The position numbers were made by a program, and so were the translations under genes. Of a DNA stretch of 64,000 nucleotides, positions 52,482 to 61,921 are shown in pieces; within the stretch, counting starts at the first letter, position 1; every line of letters begins with the position of its first letter. The stretch is from assembly GCF_900102135.1 (NCBI RefSeq), contig NZ_FMVJ01000017.1, forward strand, positions 1 through 64,000, in the 5' to 3' direction. The notes under the pieces were generated by a model. The model worked only from the letters and a program-made list of their open reading frames with translations. It was not told the DNA's origin and ran no database searches. This stretch comes from Microvirga guangxiensis. Lineage in GTDB: Bacteria; Pseudomonadota; Alphaproteobacteria; Rhizobiales; Beijerinckiaceae.

Positions 52482-52588
52482 TTCCAATATACTGGAGTCA
52501 ATGGTCGAACAGGGAGAAAAGGCAGCTTGCGTTACGGCATGAACTTGCCTTCACTAAGCATTGGCCCGTTGAGAGGAGTCGACCGGGA

Positions 52589-53437
52589 ATGCGCTTCGCT
52601 TTTGCCGGAATCGATTTTCTCGGAGATGTATTCGAGACCCTAATCGACAGGGGGTGGCAGCCCGTCAAATTGTTCAGCAGGCCCTGCGACGGCATCTACG
52701 ACTTCAACGAAGCCACGGTTTCCCGCGCCCGCAGCCTGCGGCTCCCGATCCAGATGTCGCGTATCCTTCCGTCCGATCTTGCGGGGCTGAAGGCTCTTCG
52801 CTGCGATGCGTTGGTGGTGGCAGGCTATCCCTGGCTCGTAAAAGGCTGGGAGCCCCATGTGCCCTATGCCTTCAACTTCCATCCCTCGCCCCTGCCACAT
52901 GGGCGCGGGCCCTACCCGCTCTTCAAAGCGATTCTCGACGAGCTTCCTGAATGGGGCGTAACGGCCCATGCCCTGGAGCCCTTTTTCGACACCGGTCCCA
53001 TCCTCACGCAAGCGCGGTTTGCCTTGAGCCCGCAGGAAACCCACGACACCCTCCTCGCCAAATGTCAGATGGCAGCCAAGGGCATGGCGATCCATCTGGC
53101 GGAAGACCTTCCGCGACTATGGCGGGAGGCCAGGCCGCAGGGTTCAGGGTCTTATTGGCCGCGCATCACCCAATCCGAGAGAACGGTCAGATGGACGGGA
53201 AGCGTGGACGAGGTGCTGCGCACGATCCGCGCCTTCGGCTCCATCGAGGCCTTCGCGCAGGTGGATTCCCGCTACCTCTATCTCTGGGAGGCCAGCGGAT
53301 GGCCGGAAACACATGACTTCAGGCCTGGCACGCTCGTTCACAGGCACCGCAGGCATATGGTCGTCGCAGCAAGGGATGGTTTCGTGCAGATCACAGGCTG
53401 GAGTCCCTATGCGCCGGGACCGGCCCGAAGCACGTAG
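52589..53437 (+). CDS. Formyltransferase-fold protein (Fmt-like)
   Basis: 282 residues. The formyl-transferase catalytic segment NFHPSPLPHGRGPYPLFKAI contains the Asn-x-His pair, and the Asp is in FFDTGPILTQARF. The domain is the methionyl-tRNA formyltransferase catalytic core, and there is a C-terminal extension. Because the usual fmt gene is normally next to def and absent here, this is more likely a paralogue acting on another amine, for example a sugar-nucleotide or metabolite. Divergent from the XRE-cupin regulator. Confidence 0.87.
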   Translation: MRFAFAGIDFLGDVFETLIDRGWQPVKLFSRPCDGIYDFNEATVSRARSLRLPIQMSRILPSDLAGLKALRCDALVVAGYPWLVKGWEPHVPYAFNFHPSPLPHGRGPYPLFKAILDELPEWGVTAHALEPFFDTGPILTQARFALSPQETHDTLLAKCQMAAKGMAIHLAEDLPRLWREARPQGSGSYWPRITQSERTVRWTGSVDEVLRTIRAFGSIEAFAQVDSRYLYLWEASGWPETHDFRPGTLVHRHRRHMVVAARDGFVQITGWSPYAPGPARST

Positions 53438-53441
53438 GCGA

Positions 53442-53510
53442 TCAGCGCCGCCGCTTCAGCAGCTTCCAGGCCTGACGCAGGATCACGATGTTTCGAATGA
53501 GCTTGAACAT
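53442..53510 (-). CDS. 22-residue basic micropeptide
   Basis: The peptide after the initial Met reads FKLIRNIVILRQAWKLLKR and ends in two more Arg, a strongly basic amphipathic helix. AGAGGTTCTCTC gives a ribosome site upstream. The frame lies in a 152-base gap between a plus-strand gene and a minus-strand gene. Small basic proteins of this form exist in this order, but the call rests on ribosome site plus composition only. Confidence 0.4.
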   Translation of the reverse strand: MFKLIRNIVILRQAWKLLKRRR

Positions 53511-53589
53511 GAGAGAACCTCTAAAAGCATGTGTGCTTCTAAAGGAAATTTCGGGTCGAAGGTTCCTTGCGCTCACATCCCCTTGAAGG

Positions 53590-54117
53590 TCAGAGGTCGC
53601 GATAAAGCCGCCCTTGATAGACGAGCGCAGGCCTGATCTCGCCGAGCCGGATGTTCACGATCTCACCGATGAGCACATGATGGGTGGCGACAACCCGGGC
53701 ATCGGTCAGGCGGCAATCGAAGGAGACGAGGCTTGTTCTGAGAACGGGCGCGCCGGTGACGAGGCTATCCCACTCACCGCTGGTGAAGCGTTCCGCCCCT
53801 TGGAGTTTCGCACGACCGGCGAAGACATCCGCCAGGGCCCGATCATCCGCGGCCAGCGCATTCACGCAGAAGACGCCGTTCGATAGGAGCGCCTGAGCGG
53901 AACGGGCGCCTGTGTTGACGCAAACAAGGAGAGAAGCCGGGTCGTCGGTCACGGGCGTGACGGCGGTTGCCGTGAATCCGGCAGGGCCCGCTGGGCCGTC
54001 CGTGGTCACCACGTGCACGGCTGCGGCGACGCGGCTCATGCCCTCACGGAAGAGGACGGCGTCGAGGCGTTGCGCATCGGTTTCGGCGGACGAGGGAGGA
54101 GCGGGAGTCTTCAACAT
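53590..54117 (-). CDS. Flavin reductase (HpaC-like)
   Basis: About 175 residues of the split-barrel flavin reductase domain (GMSRVAAAVHVVTTDGPAGP, GFTATAVTPVTDDPASLLVC, NALAADDRALADVFAG). It resembles the reductase component of 4-hydroxyphenylacetate hydroxylase-type systems, supplying reduced flavin to a monooxygenase not in the window. ATG 54117 follows GGAAGAAC. It is divergent from livH. Confidence 0.88.
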   Translation of the reverse strand: MLKTPAPPSSAETDAQRLDAVLFREGMSRVAAAVHVVTTDGPAGPAGFTATAVTPVTDDPASLLVCVNTGARSAQALLSNGVFCVNALAADDRALADVFAGRAKLQGAERFTSGEWDSLVTGAPVLRTSLVSFDCRLTDARVVATHHVLIGEIVNIRLGEIRPALVYQGRLYRDL

Positions 54118-54413
54118 GTTCTTCCAGGAAGCCTCTCCCACTCTTTCGAGCGGAGCACAAGGCGTAGCGTGCATATGGGGCCGGCAACCGGGCTTTGGAA
54201 GCCACCTTGGGCACCCTGCCTCTTATTGGACCAAAGTCTGCCGCGTATTCCATCAATATGCGTGATCCGAATCTTAACACTCCGTTGTCGAACGAAAAAC
54301 GGTTTGCTAGAGACGCCCTTCCCAGAGGTACCGGCTTGGCCTTGCACCCCCAATCGTGCTTTGTTGTGCCGTTTCCCAAGCAAGACCCGCTTCCAGAGGG
54401 CTAAGGGTAGGAC

Positions 54414-55334
54414 ATGGAAATTTTTGTGCAGCAGCTCATCAATGGGCTGACGCTGGGGTCGATCTACGGCCTCATCGCCATCGGCTATACGATGGTCTTC
54501 GGTATCATCGGCATGGTGAACTTCGCCCACGGCGACGTCTTCATGCTCTCCGCATTCATCGCGCTCATCTTCTTCTTGATCCTGACCACTTGGCTCGGGA
54601 TCTCTTCCGTCGTGCTGGCACTTTTTATCGTGCTCATCATCGCGATGGTGCTGACCTCGCTCTGGGGCTGGGCCATCGAGCGGGTCGCCTATCGGCCCCT
54701 GCGCGGCTCCTTCCGCCTGGCGCCGCTGATCTCGGCCATCGGCGTCTCGATCTTCCTGTCCAACTTCGTCCAGGTTGCACAGGGCGCCCGCAACAAGCCG
54801 ACGCCTCCGATGATCCGTGATGTGATCGTCCTGTTCCAGGGCGAAAGCGGCTACAACGTGGCGATCTCCTACAAGCAGATCATCATCATGGTCGTAACGG
54901 CCGTGCTGCTCACGATCTTCTGGTACGTCGTCCAGAAAACCTCGCTCGGCCGCGCCCAGCGCGCCTGCGAGCAGGACCGCAAGATGGCTGCCCTTCTGGG
55001 CATCAACGTGGACCGCACGATCTCGCTTACCTTCGTGATCGGCGCTTCGCTCGCGGCGGTCGCTGGCACCATGTATCTGCTGTATTATGGCGTCGTGAGC
55101 TTCGCCGACGGCTTCGTGCCGGGCGTGAAGGCCTTCACGGCAGCCGTTCTTGGCGGCATCGGCTCCCTTCCGGGCGCCGTCCTCGGCGGCCTTATCATCG
55201 GTCTCATCGAGACCTTCTGGTCGGCTTATTTCTCGATCGAGTACAAGGACGTCGCTGCCTTCTCGATCCTAGCCATCGTCTTGATCTTCATGCCCTCCGG
55301 TATTCTCGGACGGCCTGAAGTCGAGAAGGTTTAA
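54414..55334 (+). CDS. livH: Branched-chain amino-acid ABC transporter permease
   Basis: 306-residue inner-membrane permease with eight helices. LivH-type segments are [20 protein letters not shown] near the N-terminus, [20 protein letters not shown], and the EAA-like loop [20 protein letters not shown]. With LivM it forms the channel for Leu/Ile/Val or related amino acids. AGGGTAGGAC precedes the ATG. First of five genes in the same direction, 14 bases before livM. Confidence 0.95.
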   Translation: MEIFVQQLINGLTLGSIYGLIAIGYTMVFGIIGMVNFAHGDVFMLSAFIALIFFLILTTWLGISSVVLALFIVLIIAMVLTSLWGWAIERVAYRPLRGSFRLAPLISAIGVSIFLSNFVQVAQGARNKPTPPMIRDVIVLFQGESGYNVAISYKQIIIMVVTAVLLTIFWYVVQKTSLGRAQRACEQDRKMAALLGINVDRTISLTFVIGASLAAVAGTMYLLYYGVVSFADGFVPGVKAFTAAVLGGIGSLPGAVLGGLIIGLIETFWSAYFSIEYKDVAAFSILAIVLIFMPSGILGRPEVEKV

Positions 55335-55348
55335 GGAGCTTACCGAGC

Positions 55349-56761
55349 ATGAACGCTCCTTCCATCACCACTTCGGCCCAGACCGAGGCCGTTACGAAAA
55401 CCTTCGACCTGAAGGCGGCTCTGTTCGACTCCTTCAGGACCGCGCTGATCACCTTCGGCCTGTCCATTCCGATCCTCTCCTTCAAGACGGAGCAGAGCGG
55501 AGCGGAGCTGTTCTTGCGCTCCCGGTGGGATCTTGCGCTGATCATCACGGCCATCGTGTTCGGTGTCCGGCTTGCGCTTCACGCCTTCACAGCGTCTCGC
55601 GCCTATCGGCAAGCGACTCCTAGCGCCCATCAGGCCACGGAGCCGGTCCATGCGGAGCCGAGCGCCTTCCAGCACGTCTCGAAATTCGCCATTCCCTTCT
55701 TCCTGGGCGTTGCGCTGGCCTTCCCGGTGCTGATTTACCTCATCCAGGGCGGGTTGAACGAATCCCGCTACTGGATCGACCTCGGCATCCTGATCCTCAC
55801 TTACGTGATGCTCGGCTGGGGCCTGAACATCGTGGTGGGCCTCGCAGGCCTGCTCGATCTGGGATACGTCGCCTTCTATGCGGTCGGCGCCTATTCCTAC
55901 GCCCTGCTCTCCACCACGTTCGGATTGTCGTTCTGGATCTGCTTGCCCCTCGCCGGAATTCTCGCCGCTTTCTGGGGCATGATCCTCGGCTTCCCGGTGC
56001 TGCGCCTGCGCGGCGATTATCTTGCCATCGTGACGCTGGCCTTCGGTGAGATCATCCGCCTCGTTCTCATCAACTGGGTGGACGTGACGAACGGCGGCGC
56101 CGGCATTTCCTCGATCCCGCGCGCGACCTTCTTCGGCATCCCGTTCACGGCGGGCGAAGGCGGCTTCGCGGAGACCTTCGGGCTCGAGTTCAGCACCATG
56201 CACAGGATCATCTTCCTGTATTATCTCATCCTGGTGCTCGCGCTTCTCACCAACTTCGTCACCATGCGCCTGCGCAAGCTGCCCGTGGGACGTGCCTGGG
56301 AAGCACTGCGCGAGGACGAGATCGCCTGCCGCTCACTGGGCATCAACACCACGAACACGAAGCTGACGGCCTTCGCCATCGGCGCCATGTTCGGTGGCTT
56401 CGCGGGTTCGTTCTTCGCGGTGCGCCAGGGCTTCGTCTCTCCGGAAAGCTTCAACTTCCTGGAATCGGCGATCATCCTGGCCATCGTGGTCATGGGCGGC
56501 ATGGGCTCCCAGATCGGCGTCGCCATCGCAGCCATCGTGCTGGTCGGCCTCCCCGAGGTCCTGCGTAACCTGACCTTCCTCAAGGCCGTGTTCGGCGAAG
56601 GTTTCGATCCGAACGAATACCGCCTGCTCCTCTTCGGTGTCGGCATGGTGGCGATGATGGTCTGGCGTCCGCGTGGCCTCATCTCGGAACGTGAACCCTC
56701 GGTGATCTTGAAAGAGCGCAAAGCCATCTCCGGCTCGCTCGTGAAGGAAGGACACGGCTAA
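55349..56761 (+). CDS. livM: Branched-chain amino-acid ABC transporter permease
   Basis: A 470-residue permease, larger than the 300-residue minimal LivM because of an N-terminal extension of about 100 residues before the conserved part ([40 protein letters not shown]). The EAA loop is [34 protein letters not shown] precedes the ATG. Its TAA overlaps the livG ATG by one base. Confidence 0.95.
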   Translation: MNAPSITTSAQTEAVTKTFDLKAALFDSFRTALITFGLSIPILSFKTEQSGAELFLRSRWDLALIITAIVFGVRLALHAFTASRAYRQATPSAHQATEPVHAEPSAFQHVSKFAIPFFLGVALAFPVLIYLIQGGLNESRYWIDLGILILTYVMLGWGLNIVVGLAGLLDLGYVAFYAVGAYSYALLSTTFGLSFWICLPLAGILAAFWGMILGFPVLRLRGDYLAIVTLAFGEIIRLVLINWVDVTNGGAGISSIPRATFFGIPFTAGEGGFAETFGLEFSTMHRIIFLYYLILVLALLTNFVTMRLRKLPVGRAWEALREDEIACRSLGINTTNTKLTAFAIGAMFGGFAGSFFAVRQGFVSPESFNFLESAIILAIVVMGGMGSQIGVAIAAIVLVGLPEVLRNLTFLKAVFGEGFDPNEYRLLLFGVGMVAMMVWRPRGLISEREPSVILKERKAISGSLVKEGHG

Positions 56762-57603
56762 TGCGCTGGCTGCAGGATCCCATCCTCGACGTACAGCATC
56801 TCACGATGCGCTTCGGCGGCCTCGTCGCCATCAACGACCTCTCCTTCCAGGCCGGGCGCGGCGACATCACCGCGCTCATCGGCCCCAATGGTGCGGGCAA
56901 GACGACCGTCTTCAACTGCATCACCGGCTTCTACAAGCCGACGGAAGGCATGCTGGCGCTGCGCAAGCCCGACGGCTCGCACCTGCTGCTGGAGAGGCTC
57001 CCCGGCTTCGACATCAACTGGAAGGCCAAGGTCGCCCGCACCTTCCAGAACATCCGCCTGTTCTCCGGCATGACCGTGCTGGAGAACCTGCTGGTGGCTC
57101 AGCACAACCCGCTGATGATCGCCTCCGGCTTCACCTTCCTCGGCGTTCTCGGCCTCGGCGGCTATCGCAATGCCGAGAAGGAGGCCATCGAGAAGGCGAA
57201 GTTCTGGCTGGAGAAGACCCGGCTCATCCACCGCGCCGACGATCCCGCCGGCGACCTGCCCTACGGCGACCAGCGCCGTCTGGAAATCGCTCGCGCCATG
57301 TGCACGGACCCGCTCCTGCTCTGCCTGGACGAGCCCGCAGCCGGCCTCAACCCGCGCGAGTCGCTGGAGCTCAACGAACTCCTGCTCGCGATCCGCAAGG
57401 ATCACGGCACCTCGATCCTCCTGATCGAGCACGACATGTCCGTCGTCATGGAGATTTCGGACCATGTGGTGGTGCTCGATTACGGCACCAAGATCTCGGA
57501 CGGCCTGCCTGCCGACGTGAGGAACGATCCCAAGGTCATCGCCGCCTATCTCGGCGTGGCTGACGAGGAAGTCGAGAAAGTGGAAGCGGAGATCGGCGTA
57601 TGA
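56761..57603 (+). CDS. livG: Branched-chain amino-acid ABC transporter ATP-binding protein
   Basis: 280-residue ABC ATPase. Walker A is GPNGAGKTTVF, the signature-like segment is LPYGDQRRLEIARAMCTDPL (D in place of the first G, as in LivG proteins), and Walker B is LLCLDEPAAGLNP; IEHDMSVVMEISDHVVVLDY supplies the switch His. It is translationally coupled to livM (TAATG) and livF (ATGA). Confidence 0.96.
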   Translation: MRWLQDPILDVQHLTMRFGGLVAINDLSFQAGRGDITALIGPNGAGKTTVFNCITGFYKPTEGMLALRKPDGSHLLLERLPGFDINWKAKVARTFQNIRLFSGMTVLENLLVAQHNPLMIASGFTFLGVLGLGGYRNAEKEAIEKAKFWLEKTRLIHRADDPAGDLPYGDQRRLEIARAMCTDPLLLCLDEPAAGLNPRESLELNELLLAIRKDHGTSILLIEHDMSVVMEISDHVVVLDYGTKISDGLPADVRNDPKVIAAYLGVADEEVEKVEAEIGV

Positions 57604-58364
57604 CCGCTGCAGCAAGCATTCAACAGACCGCGCTCAATGCGGGCCGTCAGCCGCTGCTCAGCGTGCGCGGCGTCAAGACCTATTACGGCAACATCATCGC
57701 TCTCAAGGGCGTGGACATGGACGTCCACGAAGGCGAGATCGTCACGCTCATCGGCGCCAACGGCGCCGGCAAGTCGACGCTGATGATGACCATTTTCGGC
57801 AACCCGCGCGCTCGCGAGGGGACGATCACCTATCAGGGCCGGGACATCACCAAGATGCCGACCCACGAGATCGCCCATCTCTCCATCGCGCAATCGCCGG
57901 AAGGCCGTCGCATCTTCCCGCGCATGACCGTGTTCGAGAACCTGCAGATGGGGGCCTCGATCAATGGAATGGCGCACTTCGATCAGGATCTCGAGCGGGT
58001 CTGCACCCTGTTCCCACGCCTGAAGGAGCGCCTGCAGCAGCGCGGCGGCACCCTCTCCGGCGGCGAGCAGCAGATGCTGGCCATCGCCCGCGCGCTCATG
58101 AGCCGGCCCAAGCTCCTCCTCCTGGACGAGCCGTCGCTGGGCCTTGCTCCACTGATCGTGAAGCAGATCTTCGACATCATCAAGGAGCTCAATGAGAAGG
58201 ACGGCATGACTGTCTTCCTTGTGGAGCAGAACGCCTATCATGCCCTCAAGCTTGCTCACCGCGGCTATGTGATGGTCACGGGCAACATCACCATGAGCGG
58301 CACCGGCAAGGAGCTGCTGAACGATCCGCAGGTTCGCGCGGCCTATCTCGAGGGGGGGCACTGA
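57600..58364 (+). CDS. livF: Branched-chain amino-acid ABC transporter ATP-binding protein
   Basis: 254-residue second ATPase of the transporter. Walker A is GANGAGKSTLM, the signature is TLSGGEQQMLAIARALMSRP, and Walker B is LLLLDEPSLGLAP. It overlaps livG by four bases and its TGA overlaps the next ATG by one, so the whole operon is coupled. Confidence 0.96.
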   Translation: MTAAASIQQTALNAGRQPLLSVRGVKTYYGNIIALKGVDMDVHEGEIVTLIGANGAGKSTLMMTIFGNPRAREGTITYQGRDITKMPTHEIAHLSIAQSPEGRRIFPRMTVFENLQMGASINGMAHFDQDLERVCTLFPRLKERLQQRGGTLSGGEQQMLAIARALMSRPKLLLLDEPSLGLAPLIVKQIFDIIKELNEKDGMTVFLVEQNAYHALKLAHRGYVMVTGNITMSGTGKELLNDPQVRAAYLEGGH

Positions 58365-58726
58365 TGCAGGGCATTCTCTACGAAGAGCCTTCATTCTGGC
58401 TCTTTCTTCTCATCACCGTGATCATGGGCGGCTGGGCCGCCTGGATGACCGGACGGGCCATCGCCATGACCTGGCGGCCCTTCTGGACGCTGATCCTGTA
58501 CCTTTTCATCCTGGGGGCAGCGGTACGCTTCATCCATTACGCCCTGTTCGGCGGAACGCTGCTGTCGGTCCATTACTATGCGGTGGACACGATCGTGCTG
58601 CTGATCATCGGCGCGCTGGGCTTCCAGTACCGCCGCGCCCGGATGATGACCACGCAGTACCGCTGGCTCTACGAGCGGAGCGGACCTTTCTCCTGGCGGG
58701 AAAAGGCTTCTGCTACCAGGGGCTAG
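58364..58726 (+). CDS. Conserved small membrane protein of the liv operon
   Basis: 120 residues with three or four membrane helices (LFLLITVIMGGWAAWMTGRA, WTLILYLFILGAAVRFIHYA, VDTIVLLIIGALGFQYRRAR) and a basic, aromatic C-terminus. It matches what I recall as the DUF6867 family, usually found behind livF in Hyphomicrobiales. The start overlaps the livF stop (TGATG). It could be an accessory subunit of this transporter; no function is established. Confidence 0.85.
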   Translation: MQGILYEEPSFWLFLLITVIMGGWAAWMTGRAIAMTWRPFWTLILYLFILGAAVRFIHYALFGGTLLSVHYYAVDTIVLLIIGALGFQYRRARMMTTQYRWLYERSGPFSWREKASATRG

Positions 58727-58838
58727 CGCATCGTGCGGAAAAGCGGATTCGGTTTTCCGCACTCAACGATGCGCCGCTTTAAAAAGCTGGAGCATCGGAT
58801 TGATCCCAAAAGTGGATTCTACTTTTGGATCCGATGCT
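58726..58838. repeat. Dispersed palindromic repeat, family R1 (two units)
   Basis: Unit 1: GCGCATCGT (58726-58734) and its complement (58766-58774), with inner GTGCGGAAAA / TTTTCCGCAC arms. Unit 2: GAGCATCGGA (58790-58799) and TCCGATGCTC (58829-58838), enclosing ATCCCAAAAGT / ACTTTTGGAT. These occupy the gap between the liv membrane protein and the binding-protein gene, and match the R1 units at 18447-18570 in arm and core sequence. Confidence 0.85.
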
Positions 58839-58967
58839 CTGGCCCAAAAGATTCCCAGGTGACAAGTGCCTAAAAACCGGCATGATGTTACCTTGGATGA
58901 CGGGTTAACCGTCAAACCGGCCCCACGAGGAAGAGGGGCCTATAAAACCACCCAGAGGAGTGACCTC

Positions 58968-60095
58968 ATGAAAAAATTGCTGTTGACCGGCGTGGCGCTT
59001 GGTCTTGGCCTCGCCTTCTCCAGCGCAGCCAGCGCCCAGATCAAGATCGGCGTTGCTGGCCCCGTCACCGGCCCGAACGCGGCCTTCGGCGCTCAGCTGA
59101 AGAACGGCGTTGAGCAGGCTGTTGCTGACATCAATGCCGCTGGCGGCATCAATGGCCAGAAGCTCGAGCTTGTGGTCGGCGATGACGTATCGGATCCCAA
59201 GCAGGGCGTGTCGGTCGCGAACAAGTTTGCAGCCGAAGGCGTGAAGATGGTTGTCGGCCACTTCAACTCGGGCGTGTCGATCCCGGCCTCGTCCGTCTAT
59301 GAAGAAGCTGGCATCGTCATGGTTTCGCCGGCCTCGACCAACCCGACCTACACCGACCGCGGCATGTGGAACACCTTCCGCACCTGCGGCCGCGACGACC
59401 AGCAGGGCCTCGTTGCCGGCGGCTACCTTGCCGACAAGTTCAAGGGCAAGAAGGTTGCTGTCATTCACGACAAGACCCCCTACGGAAAGGGCCTTGCCGA
59501 CGAGACCCAGAAGGCCATGAACGCAAAGGGCCTGAAGGAAGTCGTCTATGAAGGCGTGAACCCGGGCGAGAAGGACTACTCGGCTCTCGTCTCCAAGCTG
59601 AAGCAGGCTGGCGTCGACGTCGTCTACTTCGGTGGCCTCCACACGGAAGCCGGCCTCATCATCCGCCAGATGCGCGACCAGGGCCTGAACGCCCCGCTCA
59701 TGTCGGGTGACGGCATCGTGTCGGCCGAGTTCACCTCGATCGCCGGCCCGGGCGCCGAAGGCACCCTGATGACCTTCGCTCCGGATCCGCGCAAGAACCC
59801 CAACGCGAAGGACGTCGTTGCGAAGTTCCGCGCCAAGAACTACGAGCCCGAGGCTTACACGCTCTACAGCTATGCTGCGACCCAGGTCCTGGCCGAGGCT
59901 GCAAAGCAGGCCAACAGCGTGGACGGCAAGAAGATTTCCGACGCTCTTAAGGCCGGCAAGCCCTTCAAGACCGTGATCGGCGATCTCACCTTCGACAAGA
60001 AGGGCGACATCACCCGTCCGGACTACGTCGTCTACACCTGGAAGAAGACCTCGGACGGCAAGATCGACTACGCCGGCAACGAAGTCAGCATGTAA
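58968..60095 (+). CDS. livK: Branched-chain amino-acid ABC transporter substrate-binding protein
   Basis: 375-residue periplasmic type I binding protein. A signal peptide (LLLTGVALGLGLAFSSAASA, cleavage AQ) precedes IKIGVAGPVTGPNAAFGAQL and the domain with DDVSDPKQGVSVANKFAAEG, then GHFNSGVSIPASSVYEEAGI. GAGGAGTGACCTC precedes the ATG at 58968. Standing after the transporter genes and an R1 repeat, it is probably transcribed with them or from its own promoter. An intrinsic terminator follows at 60124-60152. Confidence 0.95.
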   Translation: MKKLLLTGVALGLGLAFSSAASAQIKIGVAGPVTGPNAAFGAQLKNGVEQAVADINAAGGINGQKLELVVGDDVSDPKQGVSVANKFAAEGVKMVVGHFNSGVSIPASSVYEEAGIVMVSPASTNPTYTDRGMWNTFRTCGRDDQQGLVAGGYLADKFKGKKVAVIHDKTPYGKGLADETQKAMNAKGLKEVVYEGVNPGEKDYSALVSKLKQAGVDVVYFGGLHTEAGLIIRQMRDQGLNAPLMSGDGIVSAEFTSIAGPGAEGTLMTFAPDPRKNPNAKDVVAKFRAKNYEPEAYTLYSYAATQVLAEAAKQANSVDGKKISDALKAGKPFKTVIGDLTFDKKGDITRPDYVVYTWKKTSDGKIDYAGNEVSM

Positions 60096-60123
60096 TCGAT
60101 TGGCCTAAAAGCCAACCGAACGG

Positions 60124-60152
60124 ACCCGCCCTGGCAACAGGGCGGGTTTTTT
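60124..60152 (+). terminator. Intrinsic terminator after the binding-protein gene
   Basis: A 9-bp perfect stem ACCCGCCCT / AGGGCGGGT with a six-base loop, then TTTTTT, 29 bases after the binding-protein stop. Confidence 0.92.
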
Positions 60153-60175
60153 CATGGAAGCGCTCCGGAGCCCTC

Positions 60176-60556
60176 ATGCCTGCTCTTACCCTCCAGCTCC
60201 TTGAGAGCCCCTACGCCGTCTGTCGCCTGCCCGCAGGAGCAACCGCCCACTCGCCCCTGCCGGGAGCGTTCTCGCTGCTGATCCAGGCCATCGAGGAGAC
60301 GACGCTGGTCTGTCCGCTTGAGCAAGCCCCTCCAGGAGCCGAGATCGATGCCGGCTGGCGCTGCTTCCGCATTCTCCAGATTTTCGATTTCAGCGTTGCC
60401 GGCATCCTGGCATCGGTCCTGTCCCCGCTCGCGCAGGCAGGAATCGGCATCTTTGCGTCATCCACGTTCAGCACCGACTACGTGCTCGTGAAAGCGAACG
60501 ATCTGGAACGGGCGATGAAAGCTCTCACCACAGCCGGCCATACGATCACGGCCTGA
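60176..60556 (+). CDS. ACT domain-containing protein
   Basis: 126 residues. The C-terminal half (FRILQIFDFSVAGILASVLS, AGIGIFASSTFSTDYVLVKA) is an ACT domain, a ligand-binding fold that usually binds amino acids; the N-terminal half is a second ACT-like unit. Being next to a branched-chain amino-acid transporter is suggestive of amino-acid sensing but does not prove it. Convergent with the DUF1203 gene, two bases apart. Confidence 0.85.
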   Translation: MPALTLQLLESPYAVCRLPAGATAHSPLPGAFSLLIQAIEETTLVCPLEQAPPGAEIDAGWRCFRILQIFDFSVAGILASVLSPLAQAGIGIFASSTFSTDYVLVKANDLERAMKALTTAGHTITA

Positions 60557-60558
60557 AG

Positions 60559-61026
60559 TCAAGCGCGCTCTATGCGTGCGCCAAAGCAGCCCCTGCGGGC
60601 AAAATGCGCATCCACATGCGCCACTCGCCGATTGGACAGGAAGCGCCCGATCACATCGAGAACGTCATCGCCTTCAGCGACCTCCGCATCGACGATCATC
60701 GCCGCCCCGTCATAAGCGCGCAGGGAGAGGAGCCGATCTTTCAGGATGGGCGCGAGCTCGCCCCGATAATGCCCGGTTGCGGCGGAGCGGCTGACGAAGA
60801 TCGGCCCGCTGGCACGGTAGGGCGACGAGGCCTTCGGCAGGTGTACGTGACTGATGAGCAGCAGTTCCTCGCCGACCGGAGCGCGCGTGAGCGAAATGCG
60901 GCATGGATAGGCATCCGCTTCGTCCGCATAGACTCGCTGGCCTCCGATAGCCTCAAGGTCTCGGTCGCTGAGTTGGAAGAACGGCGCGAAGGCTGCGGCC
61001 TCAAGGCCGCGCATCTGAAACGTCAT
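60559..61026 (-). CDS. DUF1203 family protein
   Basis: 155 residues. The conserved block DAYPCRISLTRAPVGEELLL, SPYRASGPIFV and DAHFARRGCFGARIER fit the DUF1203 family, found in many proteobacteria with no established function. It lacks a signal peptide. The start at 61026 has GGAGATCATC upstream. Confidence 0.85.
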   Translation of the reverse strand: MTFQMRGLEAAAFAPFFQLSDRDLEAIGGQRVYADEADAYPCRISLTRAPVGEELLLISHVHLPKASSPYRASGPIFVSRSAATGHYRGELAPILKDRLLSLRAYDGAAMIVDAEVAEGDDVLDVIGRFLSNRRVAHVDAHFARRGCFGARIERA

Positions 61027-61098
61027 GATGATCTCCTGTCGAGATCACCACATTCGCGGTCCTCGCGCGGGAGAACGACCCGTTTTCTGTGGCAACCC

Positions 61099-61827
61099 TT
61101 ATCCCAAGGTCCCCAGAACCGGGAACGTCTCGAGCAGCCAGAACGACATGTTGGTGATCCAGCCGGTGAGGAAGGCGATGCCGGTGAGGATCAGCAGGAC
61201 GCCCATGACCTTCTCGATCAGGGCAAAGCGGGAGCGCATGCGCTTGAGCAGGGCCACGAACGGCTTCATGGCGAAGGCTGCAAGCAGGAATGGAATGCCT
61301 AAGCCCGCTGAATAAGCCGCGAGCAACATCGCGCCGTAGGTAACATTGTCCTCCGATCCCGCCACCGCCAGAATGGCTGCAAGAACCGGCCCGATGCAGG
61401 GCGTCCAGCCGAAGGCGAAAGCGAGGCCCATCACATAGGCGCCCCACAGCCCCACCGGCTTCTCCACGGAAAAACGGGCTTCCCGGTAGAACAGGCCGAT
61501 CCGGAAAACGCCCAGGAAATGCAGGCCCATCACGATGATCGCGATACCGGCAATGGTGCTCAGAACATCGAGATATTGCCGGATCACCTGCCCCAGCGCC
61601 GAGGCCGTGGCGCCGAGGAGCACGAACACGGTGGCAAAACCTGCCACGAACAGAAGCGCCGCCAGAACCGCCCGACGGCGTATCGCCCGGTCGTCACCCG
61701 CATGCAGCTGGTCGAAGGTCGTGCCGGCGAGGAACGACAGGTAGGGTGGGACCAGCGGCAGAACGCAGGGACTCAAGAAGCTGATGAGGCCGCCAAGCGC
61801 CGCGGCTGGAAAGGAGATGCTGAGCAT
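61099..61827 (-). CDS. ccdA: Cytochrome c biogenesis protein CcdA
   Basis: About 242 residues with six helices. The conserved first-helix Cys-Pro block SFLSPCVLPLVPPYLSFLAG and the fourth-helix FAFGWTPCIGPVLAAILAVA contain the redox Cys pair. It transfers electrons from cytoplasmic thioredoxin across the inner membrane to keep apocytochrome c or other periplasmic thiols reduced. AGAAGGCCCC precedes the ATG. No ccm genes are adjacent. Confidence 0.94.
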   Translation of the reverse strand: MLSISFPAAALGGLISFLSPCVLPLVPPYLSFLAGTTFDQLHAGDDRAIRRRAVLAALLFVAGFATVFVLLGATASALGQVIRQYLDVLSTIAGIAIIVMGLHFLGVFRIGLFYREARFSVEKPVGLWGAYVMGLAFAFGWTPCIGPVLAAILAVAGSEDNVTYGAMLLAAYSAGLGIPFLLAAFAMKPFVALLKRMRSRFALIEKVMGVLLILTGIAFLTGWITNMSFWLLETFPVLGTLG

Positions 61828-61921
61828 GGGGCCTTCTAGCCCTTTCCGATGAAACGAGAAAGCTGGTGGATGCAGGCCTCTCCTGCTTGTGAAGCCTGTC
61901 TTTTTAGGGTTGCCTGAGGGA

